From Arthrobacter globiformis (GTDB lineage Bacteria; Actinomycetota; Actinomycetes; Actinomycetales; Micrococcaceae), in assembly GCF_003261175.1 (NCBI RefSeq), contig NZ_QLNP01000098.1:62001-126000 (forward strand): a DNA stretch of 64,000 bases, read 5' to 3'. Shown in pieces: positions 34,950-43,851 of the stretch. Below the pieces are notes generated by a model. It did no database searches and was not told the DNA's origin. It worked only from the letters and a program-made list of their open reading frames with translations. The translations under genes were made by a program, and so were the position numbers. How positions within the stretch are numbered: position 1 is the first letter of the stretch; each line of letters starts with the position of its first letter.

Positions 34950-37115
34950 CTAGGCGGGGCCGGGGGACTGCAGGCCGGGGGCCACGGAGAGGTTGGGTTC
35001 GGTCTGGGTGAGGTCGCGGGCGCGCAGGACTGCCATGGACTTGGCGGCCACCTTCAGCACCGAGCCGGCGCCGATCGGACCGCGCTCCACTCCGGTGCCG
35101 GCCGTGTTGATCACCATGTCCCAGGCCTCCGCAAACTCAACCGCCGGGAGCGTGAACTTGATGTCGTCGTCGTGCGCGTTGAAGTACAGCAGGAAGTTCA
35201 CGTCCGTGATCCGGCGGCCGCGGTCGTCCCGGCCCTGGATGCCGTCCCCGTTGAGGAACACGCCGATGGTCCGGCCGAAGCCGCGGCCCCAGTCCTCGGG
35301 AAGCATCTCCATGCCGTCCTCGTTCAGCCACACGATGTCCGGCAGTTTCTCGCCCTTGCCGCGCCGGACCGGCCGGCCGTCGAAGAACGTGCTGCGCCGG
35401 AACGTGGGGTGCTGGGCGCGCAGCCGGTTCACGGCGGACGTAAAGTCCATGAGCGGCAAGTCGACGGCGTCCCAGTCGATCCAGCTGAGCGTGGAATCCT
35501 GGCAGTAGACGTTGTTGTTGCCCTGCTGTGTCCGGCCCATTTCGTCGCCGTGCGCGATCATCGGCACGCCCTGGGACAGCAGCATGGTGGCGATGAAGTT
35601 GCGCTGCTGCCGCGCCCTCAGCGCCAGTACCGTCGGATCCGTCGTCGGGCCCTCCACGCCGCAGTTCCACGAGCGGTTGTGCGATTCGCCGTCGCGGTTG
35701 CCCTCGCCGTTGGCGTCATTGTGCTTCTGGTTGTAGGAGACCAGGTCCCGGAGGGTGAAGCCGTCGTGGGCCGTGACGAAGTTGATGGACGCCACGGGCC
35801 GCCGCCCTGAGCGCTCGTACAGGTCGGCGGAGCCGGTCAGCCGTGACGCGAACTCGCCCAGCGTGGCCGGCTCGCCCCGCCAGAAGTCGCGCACGGTGTC
35901 GCGGTACTTGCCGTTCCACTCCGTCCACTGCGGCGGGAAGTTGCCCACCTGGTACCCGCCCGGGCCAACGTCCCACGGCTCCGCGATCAGCTTCACCTGC
36001 GACACGATCGGGTCCTGCTGCACGAGTTCAAAGAACGTGGAGAGCCTGTCGACGTCGTAAAACTCCCGGGCTAAAGCGGCGGCAAGATCGAAGCGGAACC
36101 CGTCCACGTGCATCTCGGTGACCCAGTACCGCAGCGAGTCCATCAGCAGCTGCAGGGAGTGGGGCTGCCGGACATTCAGGGTATTTCCGGTGCCCGTGTA
36201 GTCGACGTAGTACTGCTTGTCGTCCTCCACCAGGCGGTAATACGCGGCGTTGTCGATCCCCCTGAAGCTCAGGGTGGGCCCCAAGTGGTTCCCTTCCGCC
36301 GTGTGGTTATAGACGACGTCGAGAATCACCTCGATCCCCGCACGGTGCAGCGAGCGGACCATCGCCTTGAAGTCCTGGACCTGCTGGCCCATCTGGCCGA
36401 TCGAGCTGTACGTGTTCTGCGGGGCGAAGAAGCCGATGGTGTTGTAACCCCAGTAGTTGCTGAGCCCCTTCTCCTGCAGCGTCCCGTCATTGACGAACTG
36501 GTGCACCGGCATCAGTTCGATGGCCGTGATGCCCAGGCGCTGCAGGTGCGCAATGACGGCAGGATGGGCGACGCCGGCATAGGTGCCGCGCTGCTCTTTG
36601 GGCACCTCGGGGTGCAGCTCGGTGAGGCCCTTGACGTGCGCCTCGTAGATGACGGAGCGGTGGTACGGGATCCGGGGCGGCCGGTCCCCGGCCCAGTCGA
36701 AGAACGGGTTGATGACCACGCCCAGCATGGTGTGCGGCGCCGAATCCTGGTCGTTGCGGGAGGACGGGTCTCCGAAGTTGTGGGAGAACATGGCCGGGTG
36801 CCAGTGCACCTGCCCGGCGACGGCCTTGGCATACGGGTCCAGAAGCAGCTTGTTCGGGTTGCAGCGTTGGCCCCTGGCCGGGTCATAGGGTCCGTGGACC
36901 CGGTATCCGTACTTCTGCCCGGGCTGGATCTGGGGCAGGTAGCAGTGCCACACATACCCGTCCGCTTCGAGGAGCTCGACGCGCGTTTCAGTGCCGTCTC
37001 CGGCTATCAAACACAGCTCGACGGCGGTGGCCGCCTCGCTGAAGAGCGCGAAGTTTGTCCCCATCCCGTCAAAGGTCGCACCCAGTGGATACGCGCTGCC
37101 CGGCCAGACTTCCAT
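34950..37115 (-). CDS. glgX: Glycogen debranching protein GlgX (isoamylase type)
   Basis: The 721-residue GH13 enzyme has an N-terminal CBM48-type domain (PGSAYPLGATFDGMGTNFAL), then the catalytic barrel with DVVYNHTAEGN, DGFRFDLAAALAR (nucleophile Asp, about residue 340), KLIAEPWDVGPG (acid/base Glu, about 377) and NFVTAHDGFTLRDLVSYN (His-Asp, about 448). It hydrolyses alpha-1,6 branches in glycogen. The ATG at 37115 is chosen with AGGAG five bases upstream; a GTG at 37121 is an alternative. No other glycogen genes are in the window. It is divergent from an MFS gene. Confidence 0.95.
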   Translation of the reverse strand: MEVWPGSAYPLGATFDGMGTNFALFSEAATAVELCLIAGDGTETRVELLEADGYVWHCYLPQIQPGQKYGYRVHGPYDPARGQRCNPNKLLLDPYAKAVAGQVHWHPAMFSHNFGDPSSRNDQDSAPHTMLGVVINPFFDWAGDRPPRIPYHRSVIYEAHVKGLTELHPEVPKEQRGTYAGVAHPAVIAHLQRLGITAIELMPVHQFVNDGTLQEKGLSNYWGYNTIGFFAPQNTYSSIGQMGQQVQDFKAMVRSLHRAGIEVILDVVYNHTAEGNHLGPTLSFRGIDNAAYYRLVEDDKQYYVDYTGTGNTLNVRQPHSLQLLMDSLRYWVTEMHVDGFRFDLAAALAREFYDVDRLSTFFELVQQDPIVSQVKLIAEPWDVGPGGYQVGNFPPQWTEWNGKYRDTVRDFWRGEPATLGEFASRLTGSADLYERSGRRPVASINFVTAHDGFTLRDLVSYNQKHNDANGEGNRDGESHNRSWNCGVEGPTTDPTVLALRARQQRNFIATMLLSQGVPMIAHGDEMGRTQQGNNNVYCQDSTLSWIDWDAVDLPLMDFTSAVNRLRAQHPTFRRSTFFDGRPVRRGKGEKLPDIVWLNEDGMEMLPEDWGRGFGRTIGVFLNGDGIQGRDDRGRRITDVNFLLYFNAHDDDIKFTLPAVEFAEAWDMVINTAGTGVERGPIGAGSVLKVAAKSMAVLRARDLTQTEPNLSVAPGLQSPGPA

Positions 37116-37329
37116 GATCACTCCTGCGGCTGTTCAGTTGTCTCGGAACCATGCTCAATGTCCAGTTGGGGTCCGCGCGCCTCGCCCTGAACCAAGGCTA
37201 AGCACACTTAGTACTTTCGCCAAGCTAGATTCAGGTCCCGGCGCGATATAAATCAAATCGTTGTGATTCCGGCCTCGTGAAGCCCGTGTTTCCGCCGTCC
37301 CGCCCCGGCCCCCGCCTACGATAAAGGGG

Positions 37330-38541
37330 ATGACTCCGAACAGCCCGCCGCCCTTCAGCCTTCGCGGCATCGCTGTTCCGGCGTTCGGCCCTGCCCTCCT
37401 GTTCAGCGTTGGCCAGGGCGCCATCCTCCCTGTTGTGGCGCTGTCCGCCCGTGAACTGGGCGCATCCGTTGCCGTGGCCGCTTTGATCGTCACGCTCATG
37501 GGGCTGGGCTCGTGGTTCTTCAACCTGCCGGCTTCGATGATCACCCTGAAGTTCGGCGAACGGTGGTCCATCGTGGGTGCGGCCGCCGCGGGGGCGCTCG
37601 CGCTGCTGGCCGCCGGGCTGTCCCTGGTGATCAGCGACGGGCTCTGGCTGCTCGCGGTGGCGATGGCCGTCGTTGGGATGTCTGCCGCCGTCTTCAGCCT
37701 GGCCCGGCAGAAGTACCTCACCGAAGCGGTTCCGGTGGAGTTCCGCGCCCGTGCCCTGTCCACGCTGGGCGGCGTGAGCCGCATCGGAACCTTTGTTGGC
37801 CCGTTCGTCGGCGCCGCAGCCATGGCCTTCGTCGGCATCAGCGGCGCGTACTGGGTGGGCGTGGCCGGCATGGCTGCGGCCGCCGTCCTCGCCGTGGCAG
37901 TCCCCGATCTGGTGTCGGTGCACGGAACTGACGGCAAGACCGGACCGGAGCCCACCCTGCGCGGCGTGGCAGTCTCCCATGCAGGCGTTTTCCTGACTGC
38001 CGGAATGGGCATCCTGCTGCTCAGCGCACTCCGCGCCTCCCGGCAAGTGGTGATCCCGCTGTGGGCCGACCACCTGGGCCTCGACCCCGCCCACGCCTCG
38101 CTGGTGTATGGGCTCTCCGGGGCGATCGACATGCTCGTCTTCTATCCCGCGGGCAAGGTGATGGACCGGCGCGGGCGGCAGTGGGTGGCCATCCCGTCCA
38201 CGCTGATCATGGGCGTGGCGCTGGTGCTGATCCCGCTTACCGGCGGGTTCACCAGCCTGCTGCTGGCGGCCCTGCTGATCGGCTTCGGCAACGGGATCAG
38301 CTCGGGCCTGGTGATGACGCTGGGTGCCGACTTCTCGCCCGACCTGGGTCGCGGGCAGTTCCTGGGTCTCTGGCGGTTCATGGCCGACGCCGGCTCCGCC
38401 GGCGGGCCGGTGCTCCTCTCCGCGGTGACGGCCGTGGCCTCCCTCGGCGCCGGCGTGACGGCCACCGGGGTACTGGGGTTTGCGGCGGCAGGTGTGTTCG
38501 CCGTCGTGCTTCCCAGGCTCAGGCACCGCCGGAACTACTGA
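37330..38541 (+). CDS. MFS transporter
   Basis: The 403-residue membrane protein has twelve hydrophobic segments with the MFS loop signature GKVMDRRGRQWVAIPSTLIM (G-x-x-x-D-R-x-G-R) between helices 8 and 9 and FSLARQKYLTEAVPVEFRAR between helices 4 and 5. MFS proteins are ion-coupled importers or exporters of small molecules; the substrate is unknown. TACGAT lies seven bases before the ATG, suggesting a leaderless or nearly leaderless start; GGGG directly before the ATG could also serve. A long hairpin follows the stop and separates it from the iron-regulated operon downstream. Confidence 0.88.
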   Translation: MTPNSPPPFSLRGIAVPAFGPALLFSVGQGAILPVVALSARELGASVAVAALIVTLMGLGSWFFNLPASMITLKFGERWSIVGAAAAGALALLAAGLSLVISDGLWLLAVAMAVVGMSAAVFSLARQKYLTEAVPVEFRARALSTLGGVSRIGTFVGPFVGAAAMAFVGISGAYWVGVAGMAAAAVLAVAVPDLVSVHGTDGKTGPEPTLRGVAVSHAGVFLTAGMGILLLSALRASRQVVIPLWADHLGLDPAHASLVYGLSGAIDMLVFYPAGKVMDRRGRQWVAIPSTLIMGVALVLIPLTGGFTSLLLAALLIGFGNGISSGLVMTLGADFSPDLGRGQFLGLWRFMADAGSAGGPVLLSAVTAVASLGAGVTATGVLGFAAAGVFAVVLPRLRHRRNY

Positions 38542-38549
38542 CGCTTCCC

Positions 38550-38617
38550 ACCCAACTGACTCGCAGTTGCTGTCGTTTTGACGGCTGAAAACGACAACTA
38601 TTGCTAGTCAGTTGGGT
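38550..38617. terminator. Long hairpin after the MFS gene
   Basis: ACCCAACTGACT (38550-38561) pairs with AGTCAGTTGGGT (38606-38617), and GTCGTTTT pairs inside with AAAACGAC, giving an interrupted 25-30-bp stem. It sits between the MFS stop and the iron box. Its form suggests a repeated terminator-like element of the genome. Confidence 0.7.
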
Positions 38618-38646
38618 AGATGACGCATCCGCTTTGGCGGAAGAAG

Positions 38647-38665
38647 TTAGGTTAGCCTACACTCA
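38647..38665 (+). promoter_or_regulatory. DtxR/IdeR-type iron box
   Basis: TTAGGTTAGCCTACACTCA agrees at 16 of 19 positions with the DtxR/IdeR consensus TTAGGTTAGSCTAACCTAA, with the complete left half. It lies 66 bases before the start of the ABC importer operon, where a bound repressor would block the promoter. Iron-dependent repression of the operon is therefore likely. Confidence 0.8.
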
Positions 38666-38731
38666 GCTTGGCCTTTTCGGCCGTTCGCTGTGCGTCTGCC
38701 GTTGCCGCAGACATGAATCTAGGTGGTTTCG

Positions 38732-40279
38732 TTGCGCTCTTCCTTCCCGCTGTCCGTGTCCGTGGGGCTCGTGGCGCTTCTCTCCCTGTCCGCCTGCGGC
38801 TTCAGCGGCGAGTCCGGCAAATCCAGCCAGGCGGCCGACCCCGACCAGCGGATCGTCGTCGACAACTTCCGTGCACCCGTCGCGGACTGGGCGCTGGAGA
38901 GCGACGCCGCCTACATCCTGTCCCTGTCCGGTTGCCTCGAGACGCTGACCCGCTACGACGAGGCGCAGGGGAAGATCGTGCCGTCGCTCGCCACGGAGTG
39001 GAAGCAGGTCTCCGACCTCGAGTGGGACTTCAAGATCCGCGAGGGCGTCAAGTTCCAGGACGGCGCCGCGCTGGACGCCAAGGCGGTGGTGACCTCGCTG
39101 CAGAACGTCCTGGACGCCGAAGTCCCCGCCCGCGCGTTCAGCCCGAAGGTGGTCAAGGCGGTCAAGGCCCTCGATGAAAATACGGTCCGCGTGACCACGC
39201 CGACGGAGAGCCCGCTGGTTCCCTACCGGCTGGCCAGCGTCAACACCGGCGTGCTGTCGCCGGCCGCCTTCAAGGGCGAGACCGTCGACCCGTTCGGCCA
39301 CTGCACCGGCCCCTTCAAGCCGGTGTCCGAGAAGCCGAAGCAGTCCCTGACCCTGGACCGCAACGAAAACTACTGGGGCGGCCAGGTGCAGCTTGCCGGG
39401 GCAGAGATCCGTTTCATCACCGACGGTGCCACCCGTACCGCACAGGTCCAGACCGGCGAAGCGGACGTGTCCCTCTCCATCCCCGTCTCCGGCCTCGCCG
39501 CTCTGGAGTCGGACTCCGACGTCAAGGTCCTCAAGGCGGATTCGCCGCGGACCGCCACGCTGTACATGAACAACGGCAAGGCCCCGTTCGACGACGTCGA
39601 CTTCCGCAAGGCGGTGCGCTCGGCTCTCGATCTGGACGCCTTGGCCGCCAGCGTCTATGAAGGCGCTGCAGTCCCGGCCACCGGTCCGTTCGCGCCGTCG
39701 GAGCCGTGGGCCATCGAGGGTGCCCAGACGCCGAAGCAGGACCTCGACGCCGCCAAGAAGCTGCTCGCCTCCGCCGGCTACACCGCCGGCCGTCCGCTGG
39801 AGATCATCGCGATCGTGGAGCGTGCGGAGTTCGCTGACGTGGCAACCGTCATCCAGGAGAACCTGAAGGCCGTGGGCGTTCCGGTGAAAATCACCACCAA
39901 GGAGTACGCCGCCGTGGAACCGGACCTGCTGTCCGGCAACTACGACATGGTGCTGAGCCAGCGCAACCGGCTGATCGACATCGCCGACCCCATCGGCTTC
40001 CTCACCGCTGACTACACCTGCGACGGCACCTACAACCTCAGCCACTTCTGCAACGCTGAGTATGACAAGAAGGTCGCCCAGGCTGCGACGACGGCCGACG
40101 CCCAGGCGCGCTACCGGATGTACGCCGAGGCCGGCCAGATCCTCCAGGACCAGGCCGTGAACGTGTGGCTGGTCAACGAGCAGGCCACCGACGCCGTCCG
40201 CACCGACCTGCAGGCGCACGTCCAGGACCCCCTGGCCCGCTACGTGCTCCGGGCCGAAACGGCCAAGTCCGGATCGTGA
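38732..40279 (+). CDS. ABC transporter substrate-binding protein (peptide/nickel/metallophore type)
   Basis: The 515-residue lipoprotein has a signal with the lipobox LLSLSAC and the SBP family 5 pattern: GCLETLTRYDEAQGKIVPSL, YTVxLRxxVxFQDG-like DFKIREGVKFQDGAALDAKA and FRKAVRSALDLDALA. Family members bind oligopeptides, nickel or metallophore-metal complexes. The DtxR-type iron box upstream points to an iron- or metallophore-related ligand. TTG at 38732 is chosen because AGGTGG lies five bases before it; GTG at 38723 is the alternative. It is the first of five genes with tight spacing or overlap. Confidence 0.88.
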   Translation: MRSSFPLSVSVGLVALLSLSACGFSGESGKSSQAADPDQRIVVDNFRAPVADWALESDAAYILSLSGCLETLTRYDEAQGKIVPSLATEWKQVSDLEWDFKIREGVKFQDGAALDAKAVVTSLQNVLDAEVPARAFSPKVVKAVKALDENTVRVTTPTESPLVPYRLASVNTGVLSPAAFKGETVDPFGHCTGPFKPVSEKPKQSLTLDRNENYWGGQVQLAGAEIRFITDGATRTAQVQTGEADVSLSIPVSGLAALESDSDVKVLKADSPRTATLYMNNGKAPFDDVDFRKAVRSALDLDALAASVYEGAAVPATGPFAPSEPWAIEGAQTPKQDLDAAKKLLASAGYTAGRPLEIIAIVERAEFADVATVIQENLKAVGVPVKITTKEYAAVEPDLLSGNYDMVLSQRNRLIDIADPIGFLTADYTCDGTYNLSHFCNAEYDKKVAQAATTADAQARYRMYAEAGQILQDQAVNVWLVNEQATDAVRTDLQAHVQDPLARYVLRAETAKSGS

Positions 40280-40316
40280 CGCCCCCGTACCGCGGACCCC
40301 GAGCGCAGGGTCCGGC

Positions 40317-41258
40317 ATGATGCTGTTCCTCGCCAGGAGAACGGCGGCCCTGGTGGTCGCCGTTCTTCTGGCATCTTTCGTGGTGTTCCTCATCCCGTAC
40401 GTCACCCCCGGCGACCCGGTCCGCAAGATCATCCGCTCGCGGGTGGCCGGCGACGCGATCGATGATTCCGCCGTCCAGGCGTTGACCGCCCAGTTGGGGC
40501 TCCAGGATCCACTCTGGACCCAGTACCTGCGGTGGCTGGGACGCTTCGCGAGCGGCGACATGGGCCTGTCCTACACCAGCCGCACGCCCGTGGTGGACCA
40601 GGTGCTGCCCGCCCTCTGGGTCACGCTCAGTCTGGTGGTCATGACGCTGGCCGTGGCGGCTCTGATAGCGGTGATCCTTGGCATTGCCGCCGCGCTGAAC
40701 GAGGGGCGGGCGGCGGACAAGGCCATCACCGCCGTCTCCCAGGCGTTCATCGCCATGCCGGAATACTGGCTGGCGCCCATGCTGGTGCTGGTCTTTGCGC
40801 TCGAACTGTCCGTGCTGCCGTCCGCCGGGTGGGAAGGCCCGACGTCGGCCGTGCTGCCCGTGGCGGTCCTCGCCCTGCGTCCGGCGAGCCATTTCACCTC
40901 CGCGGTGCGCGAGGGAATGCTCGACGCGCTGGGCGCCGACCACGTCACCGCCGCACGGGGCAGGGGACTGAGCTACTTCCACACCGTGCGGAAGCACGTG
41001 ATCCCGAACGGCCTGCTGCCCCTCACCACGCTCGCGGCCGTGTGGTTCGCGGGGCTGCTGGGCGGGTCGGTCATCGTCGAGGTCATCTTCGCGATCCCCG
41101 GGATGGGGCGGCTGCTGTTCGACGGCGTCCTGAACAGCGACATTCCGCTGGCACAGGGAGCAGTGGTGGTGGTCGTCGGGCTGGCTGTCCTGCTGACCAC
41201 GGCCGCGGACCTGGTCCACGGGCTCCTCAACCCCCAGGTCAGGATGCGGCATGCGTAA
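40317..41258 (+). CDS. ABC transporter permease, DppB type
   Basis: The 313-residue permease starts MMLFLARRTAALVVAVLLAS, the standard DppB-type first helix, and has the EAA loop REGMLDALGADHVTAARGRG that docks the ATPase, plus the end GRLLFDGVLNSDIPLAQGAV. About six membrane segments. It forms the import channel with the permease that overlaps its end by eight bases. Substrate specificity follows from the binding protein upstream. Confidence 0.92.
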   Translation: MMLFLARRTAALVVAVLLASFVVFLIPYVTPGDPVRKIIRSRVAGDAIDDSAVQALTAQLGLQDPLWTQYLRWLGRFASGDMGLSYTSRTPVVDQVLPALWVTLSLVVMTLAVAALIAVILGIAAALNEGRAADKAITAVSQAFIAMPEYWLAPMLVLVFALELSVLPSAGWEGPTSAVLPVAVLALRPASHFTSAVREGMLDALGADHVTAARGRGLSYFHTVRKHVIPNGLLPLTTLAAVWFAGLLGGSVIVEVIFAIPGMGRLLFDGVLNSDIPLAQGAVVVVVGLAVLLTTAADLVHGLLNPQVRMRHA

Positions 41259-42096
41259 CCTTCCCCTGCACATCCGGCTTGCCGCCTGCGTGCTGGCCGT
41301 CGTGGTGCTGTCCGTGGCCCTGGCCGGCTGGATGGCGCCCTATCCGTCCGCCGAACAGGACCTCGCCTCCCGGCTGTCTGCGCCTAGCGGCGCCCACTGG
41401 CTGGGCACCGACCACCTGGGCCGCGACACCATGAGCCGGCTGCTCGACGGCGGCCGGTTCTCCCTGACCATCGCCGCCCTGGCGACGGTGCTCACCGCGG
41501 CCATCGGCACGGCGGTCGGCGTCCTCAGCGCGCGCCGGCGGGGGTGGCTGGACGAGTTTTTTACCCGCACCAACGACATCCTGCTGGCCATGCCGGAGAT
41601 GGTGGTGGCACTGTTCCTGGTGGCAGCGATGGGAGCAGGCTATCCGTCCCTGCTGCTGGCCCTGACCGTCACCGGCTGGACCCCCTTCGCGCGGCTGGCC
41701 CGGGCGCTGGCCTACGACGTCTCGGCCCGCGGCTTCATCGAGGCCGCCCGGGTGCTGGGCTGCTCGCCGTGGTTCACGGTGCGGCGGCACATCCTGCCCC
41801 ACCTGGCCGGCCCGCTGCTGGGACAGGCCACGCTCCGGTTCGGGCAGTTCCTGATCAGCGTGGGCGCCCTGTCCTACCTGGGCCTGGGCGTGCAGCCCCC
41901 GCAGTCCGACTGGGGCTCGATGCTCGCCGCCGCCCAGCCGTACGCCGTGAGGTCGCCGATGACCATCCTTGCGCCCGGCCTGGTGATCTTCACGGTGGCG
42001 CTGTGCGTCACGCTCATCGGCCAGCACCTGGCGCGTATGTCCAGCAGCCGGCTGCTGCTGGCTTCCGCCCCCGCACCGGAGGCCACCCATGCCTGA
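41251..42096 (+). CDS. ABC transporter permease, DppC type
   Basis: The 281-residue permease begins with one membrane segment and then GAHWLGTDHLGRDTMSRLLD, the DppC signature (LGTDxxGRDxxSR), and has the EAA loop RGFIEAARVLGCSPWFTVRR. It pairs with the preceding permease, overlapping it by eight bases, and the next gene (ATPase) overlaps its end by eight bases, so the whole transporter is translationally coupled. Confidence 0.92.
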   Translation: MRNLPLHIRLAACVLAVVVLSVALAGWMAPYPSAEQDLASRLSAPSGAHWLGTDHLGRDTMSRLLDGGRFSLTIAALATVLTAAIGTAVGVLSARRRGWLDEFFTRTNDILLAMPEMVVALFLVAAMGAGYPSLLLALTVTGWTPFARLARALAYDVSARGFIEAARVLGCSPWFTVRRHILPHLAGPLLGQATLRFGQFLISVGALSYLGLGVQPPQSDWGSMLAAAQPYAVRSPMTILAPGLVIFTVALCVTLIGQHLARMSSSRLLLASAPAPEATHA

Positions 42097-43840
42097 GGGC
42101 CTGATCATCGATGACCTGCACCTTAGCCTGCGGGCTCCCGCCGGGGTTTCGTCCGGTTCGTCCGCCCGTCCGGTGCTTTCCGGCGTCGGCCTGACCGTGG
42201 CGCCGGGCGAGTTCGTCGCCCTGGTGGGGGCATCCGGAAGCGGCAAGACGATGACCGCGCTGTCCGTTCTCGGACTGCTGCCGCCGCAGATCCAAGCCGC
42301 GTCGGGGTCCATCACCCTGGGCGGAACCGACCTCCTTGCGGCCAGTGGCGCGGCGCTCAACCGTCTGCGCGGCGGCCGGATCGGGATGCTGTACCAGCAG
42401 CCCAAGCGGATGTTCAACCCCCGCATGACCGTTGGCAGCCACCTGGCCGAACCCTTGAAGCTGCACCGCGGTCTGCGCGGACGCCAGGCCAGGGCGCAGG
42501 CGCTGGAGCTGCTCACCAGCGCCGGGTTCGAGGACCCGGAGCGGGTCGCCCGGGCGTATCCGCACCAGCTGTCCGGCGGCATGGCGCAGCGGGCCATGCT
42601 GGCAGTGGCCATGGCCGGGCAGCCGGAGCTGCTGCTCGCCGACGAGCCGACGTCCGCGCTGGACAAGGTGCTGGAGCGGCAGATCCTGGAACTGATCGAC
42701 ACCCAGCGGCGCCAGCACGGGCTCGGCGTCCTCTACATCACGCACGACCTTGCCACCGTCTCCGCGTTCGCTGACCGCGTGGTGGTGATGGATGCCGGCC
42801 GCGTCCAGGAGGAAGGCCCGGCCAGATCCGTCATCGGCGCACCCCAAACTGCTTGTGCCAGGGAGCTGCTGGAGGCATGCGCCCTCACCCGCCGTCGAAT
42901 TGTGGTGGCCGGGGAGGCCCTCGGCCTTGGCCCGTCCCGAGACATCCTGGCGCTGGACGGCGTCACCAAGCGGTTCGCCAAGGGGCGGGGCGCCAAGCCG
43001 GCTCTGAAAGACGTCTCGCTGAGCCTCCGCGAAGGCGAGATCCTCGGCGTCCTGGGCCAGTCAGGCTCCGGGAAGAGCACCCTGGCCCGGTTGCTGGTGG
43101 AGGTTGAGGCCCCGGACCGCGGCAGCATCACCCGAAAACTGCGGGCAGGGGACGGCAAGAACGACGGCGGCAGTGCTGGTTCCGGCGTCCCGGGCACCGG
43201 GGTGCAGCTCGTCTTCCAGGAACCGCACGACGCCTTCGACCCGCGGATGAGACTGTTCGACAGCCTGGAGGCGCCGTTGCTCCGGCAGCGGACGGGCACG
43301 GCGGACGGGCGCCGGGAGCGGATCCAGCAGGCCGTCCGGGACGTTGAGCTGGACCCCGATCTGCTGGACAGGTACCCCAGCCAGTGTTCAGGGGGCCAGT
43401 TGCAGCGGCTGACGATCGCCCGGGCGCTGCTGCTGGACCCGGCAGTGCTGATCTGCGACGAGGCGACGTCGGCGCTGGATGCCGTCACGCAACGCAAGGT
43501 CCTGGACCTGCTGCTGCGCCTGCACCGGGACCGCCAACTTTCGCTGATCATGATTTCGCACGACATGAACGTCATCCGGTACATGAGCCACCGGGTGGCA
43601 GTGCTGTACCAGGGTGCCCTGGTGGAACTGGCCGGCACCTCCGAGTTCTTTGCCAACCCCCGGCACGGGCACAGCAAGGAGTTGGTGGCGGCGGCCCGCG
43701 CGCATCCGGCGGCCTGCGCTGCTCCAGTGGCCTGCAGTGACCTGGCGGCCTGCGCTCATCGGATGCTCGGCGCGAATGTGGCTGGCGGCCGGCCCGGGAC
43801 TTCGCGTTCCCTGGAGCTCGTCAGCGCCCGGGACGCCTAG
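42089..43840 (+). CDS. ABC transporter ATP-binding protein, fused DppD-DppF
   Basis: The 583-residue protein carries two complete ABC ATPase domains: domain 1 with Walker A GASGSGKTM, signature LSGGMAQR and Walker B LLLADEPTSALDK; domain 2 with GQSGSGKSTLARLL, signature CSGGQLQR and VLICDEATSALDAV. In the usual arrangement these are two genes (dppD, dppF). The linker between domains is about 20-30 residues. In domain 2 the signature begins CSGG where LSGG is usual. It ends with a Cys/Ala-rich tail of about 50 residues (ACAAPVACSDLAACAHRM) of unknown role. Fused forms are common for metallophore and nickel importers. Confidence 0.92.
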   Translation: MPEGLIIDDLHLSLRAPAGVSSGSSARPVLSGVGLTVAPGEFVALVGASGSGKTMTALSVLGLLPPQIQAASGSITLGGTDLLAASGAALNRLRGGRIGMLYQQPKRMFNPRMTVGSHLAEPLKLHRGLRGRQARAQALELLTSAGFEDPERVARAYPHQLSGGMAQRAMLAVAMAGQPELLLADEPTSALDKVLERQILELIDTQRRQHGLGVLYITHDLATVSAFADRVVVMDAGRVQEEGPARSVIGAPQTACARELLEACALTRRRIVVAGEALGLGPSRDILALDGVTKRFAKGRGAKPALKDVSLSLREGEILGVLGQSGSGKSTLARLLVEVEAPDRGSITRKLRAGDGKNDGGSAGSGVPGTGVQLVFQEPHDAFDPRMRLFDSLEAPLLRQRTGTADGRRERIQQAVRDVELDPDLLDRYPSQCSGGQLQRLTIARALLLDPAVLICDEATSALDAVTQRKVLDLLLRLHRDRQLSLIMISHDMNVIRYMSHRVAVLYQGALVELAGTSEFFANPRHGHSKELVAAARAHPAACAAPVACSDLAACAHRMLGANVAGGRPGTSRSLELVSARDA

Positions 43841-43851
43841 GGACCCCGGGT

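Noticed and set aside
38663-42847. Several long minus-strand frames across the ABC importer operon
   Set aside because: All mirror well-supported transporter genes and show the composition of third-position G/C shadows.
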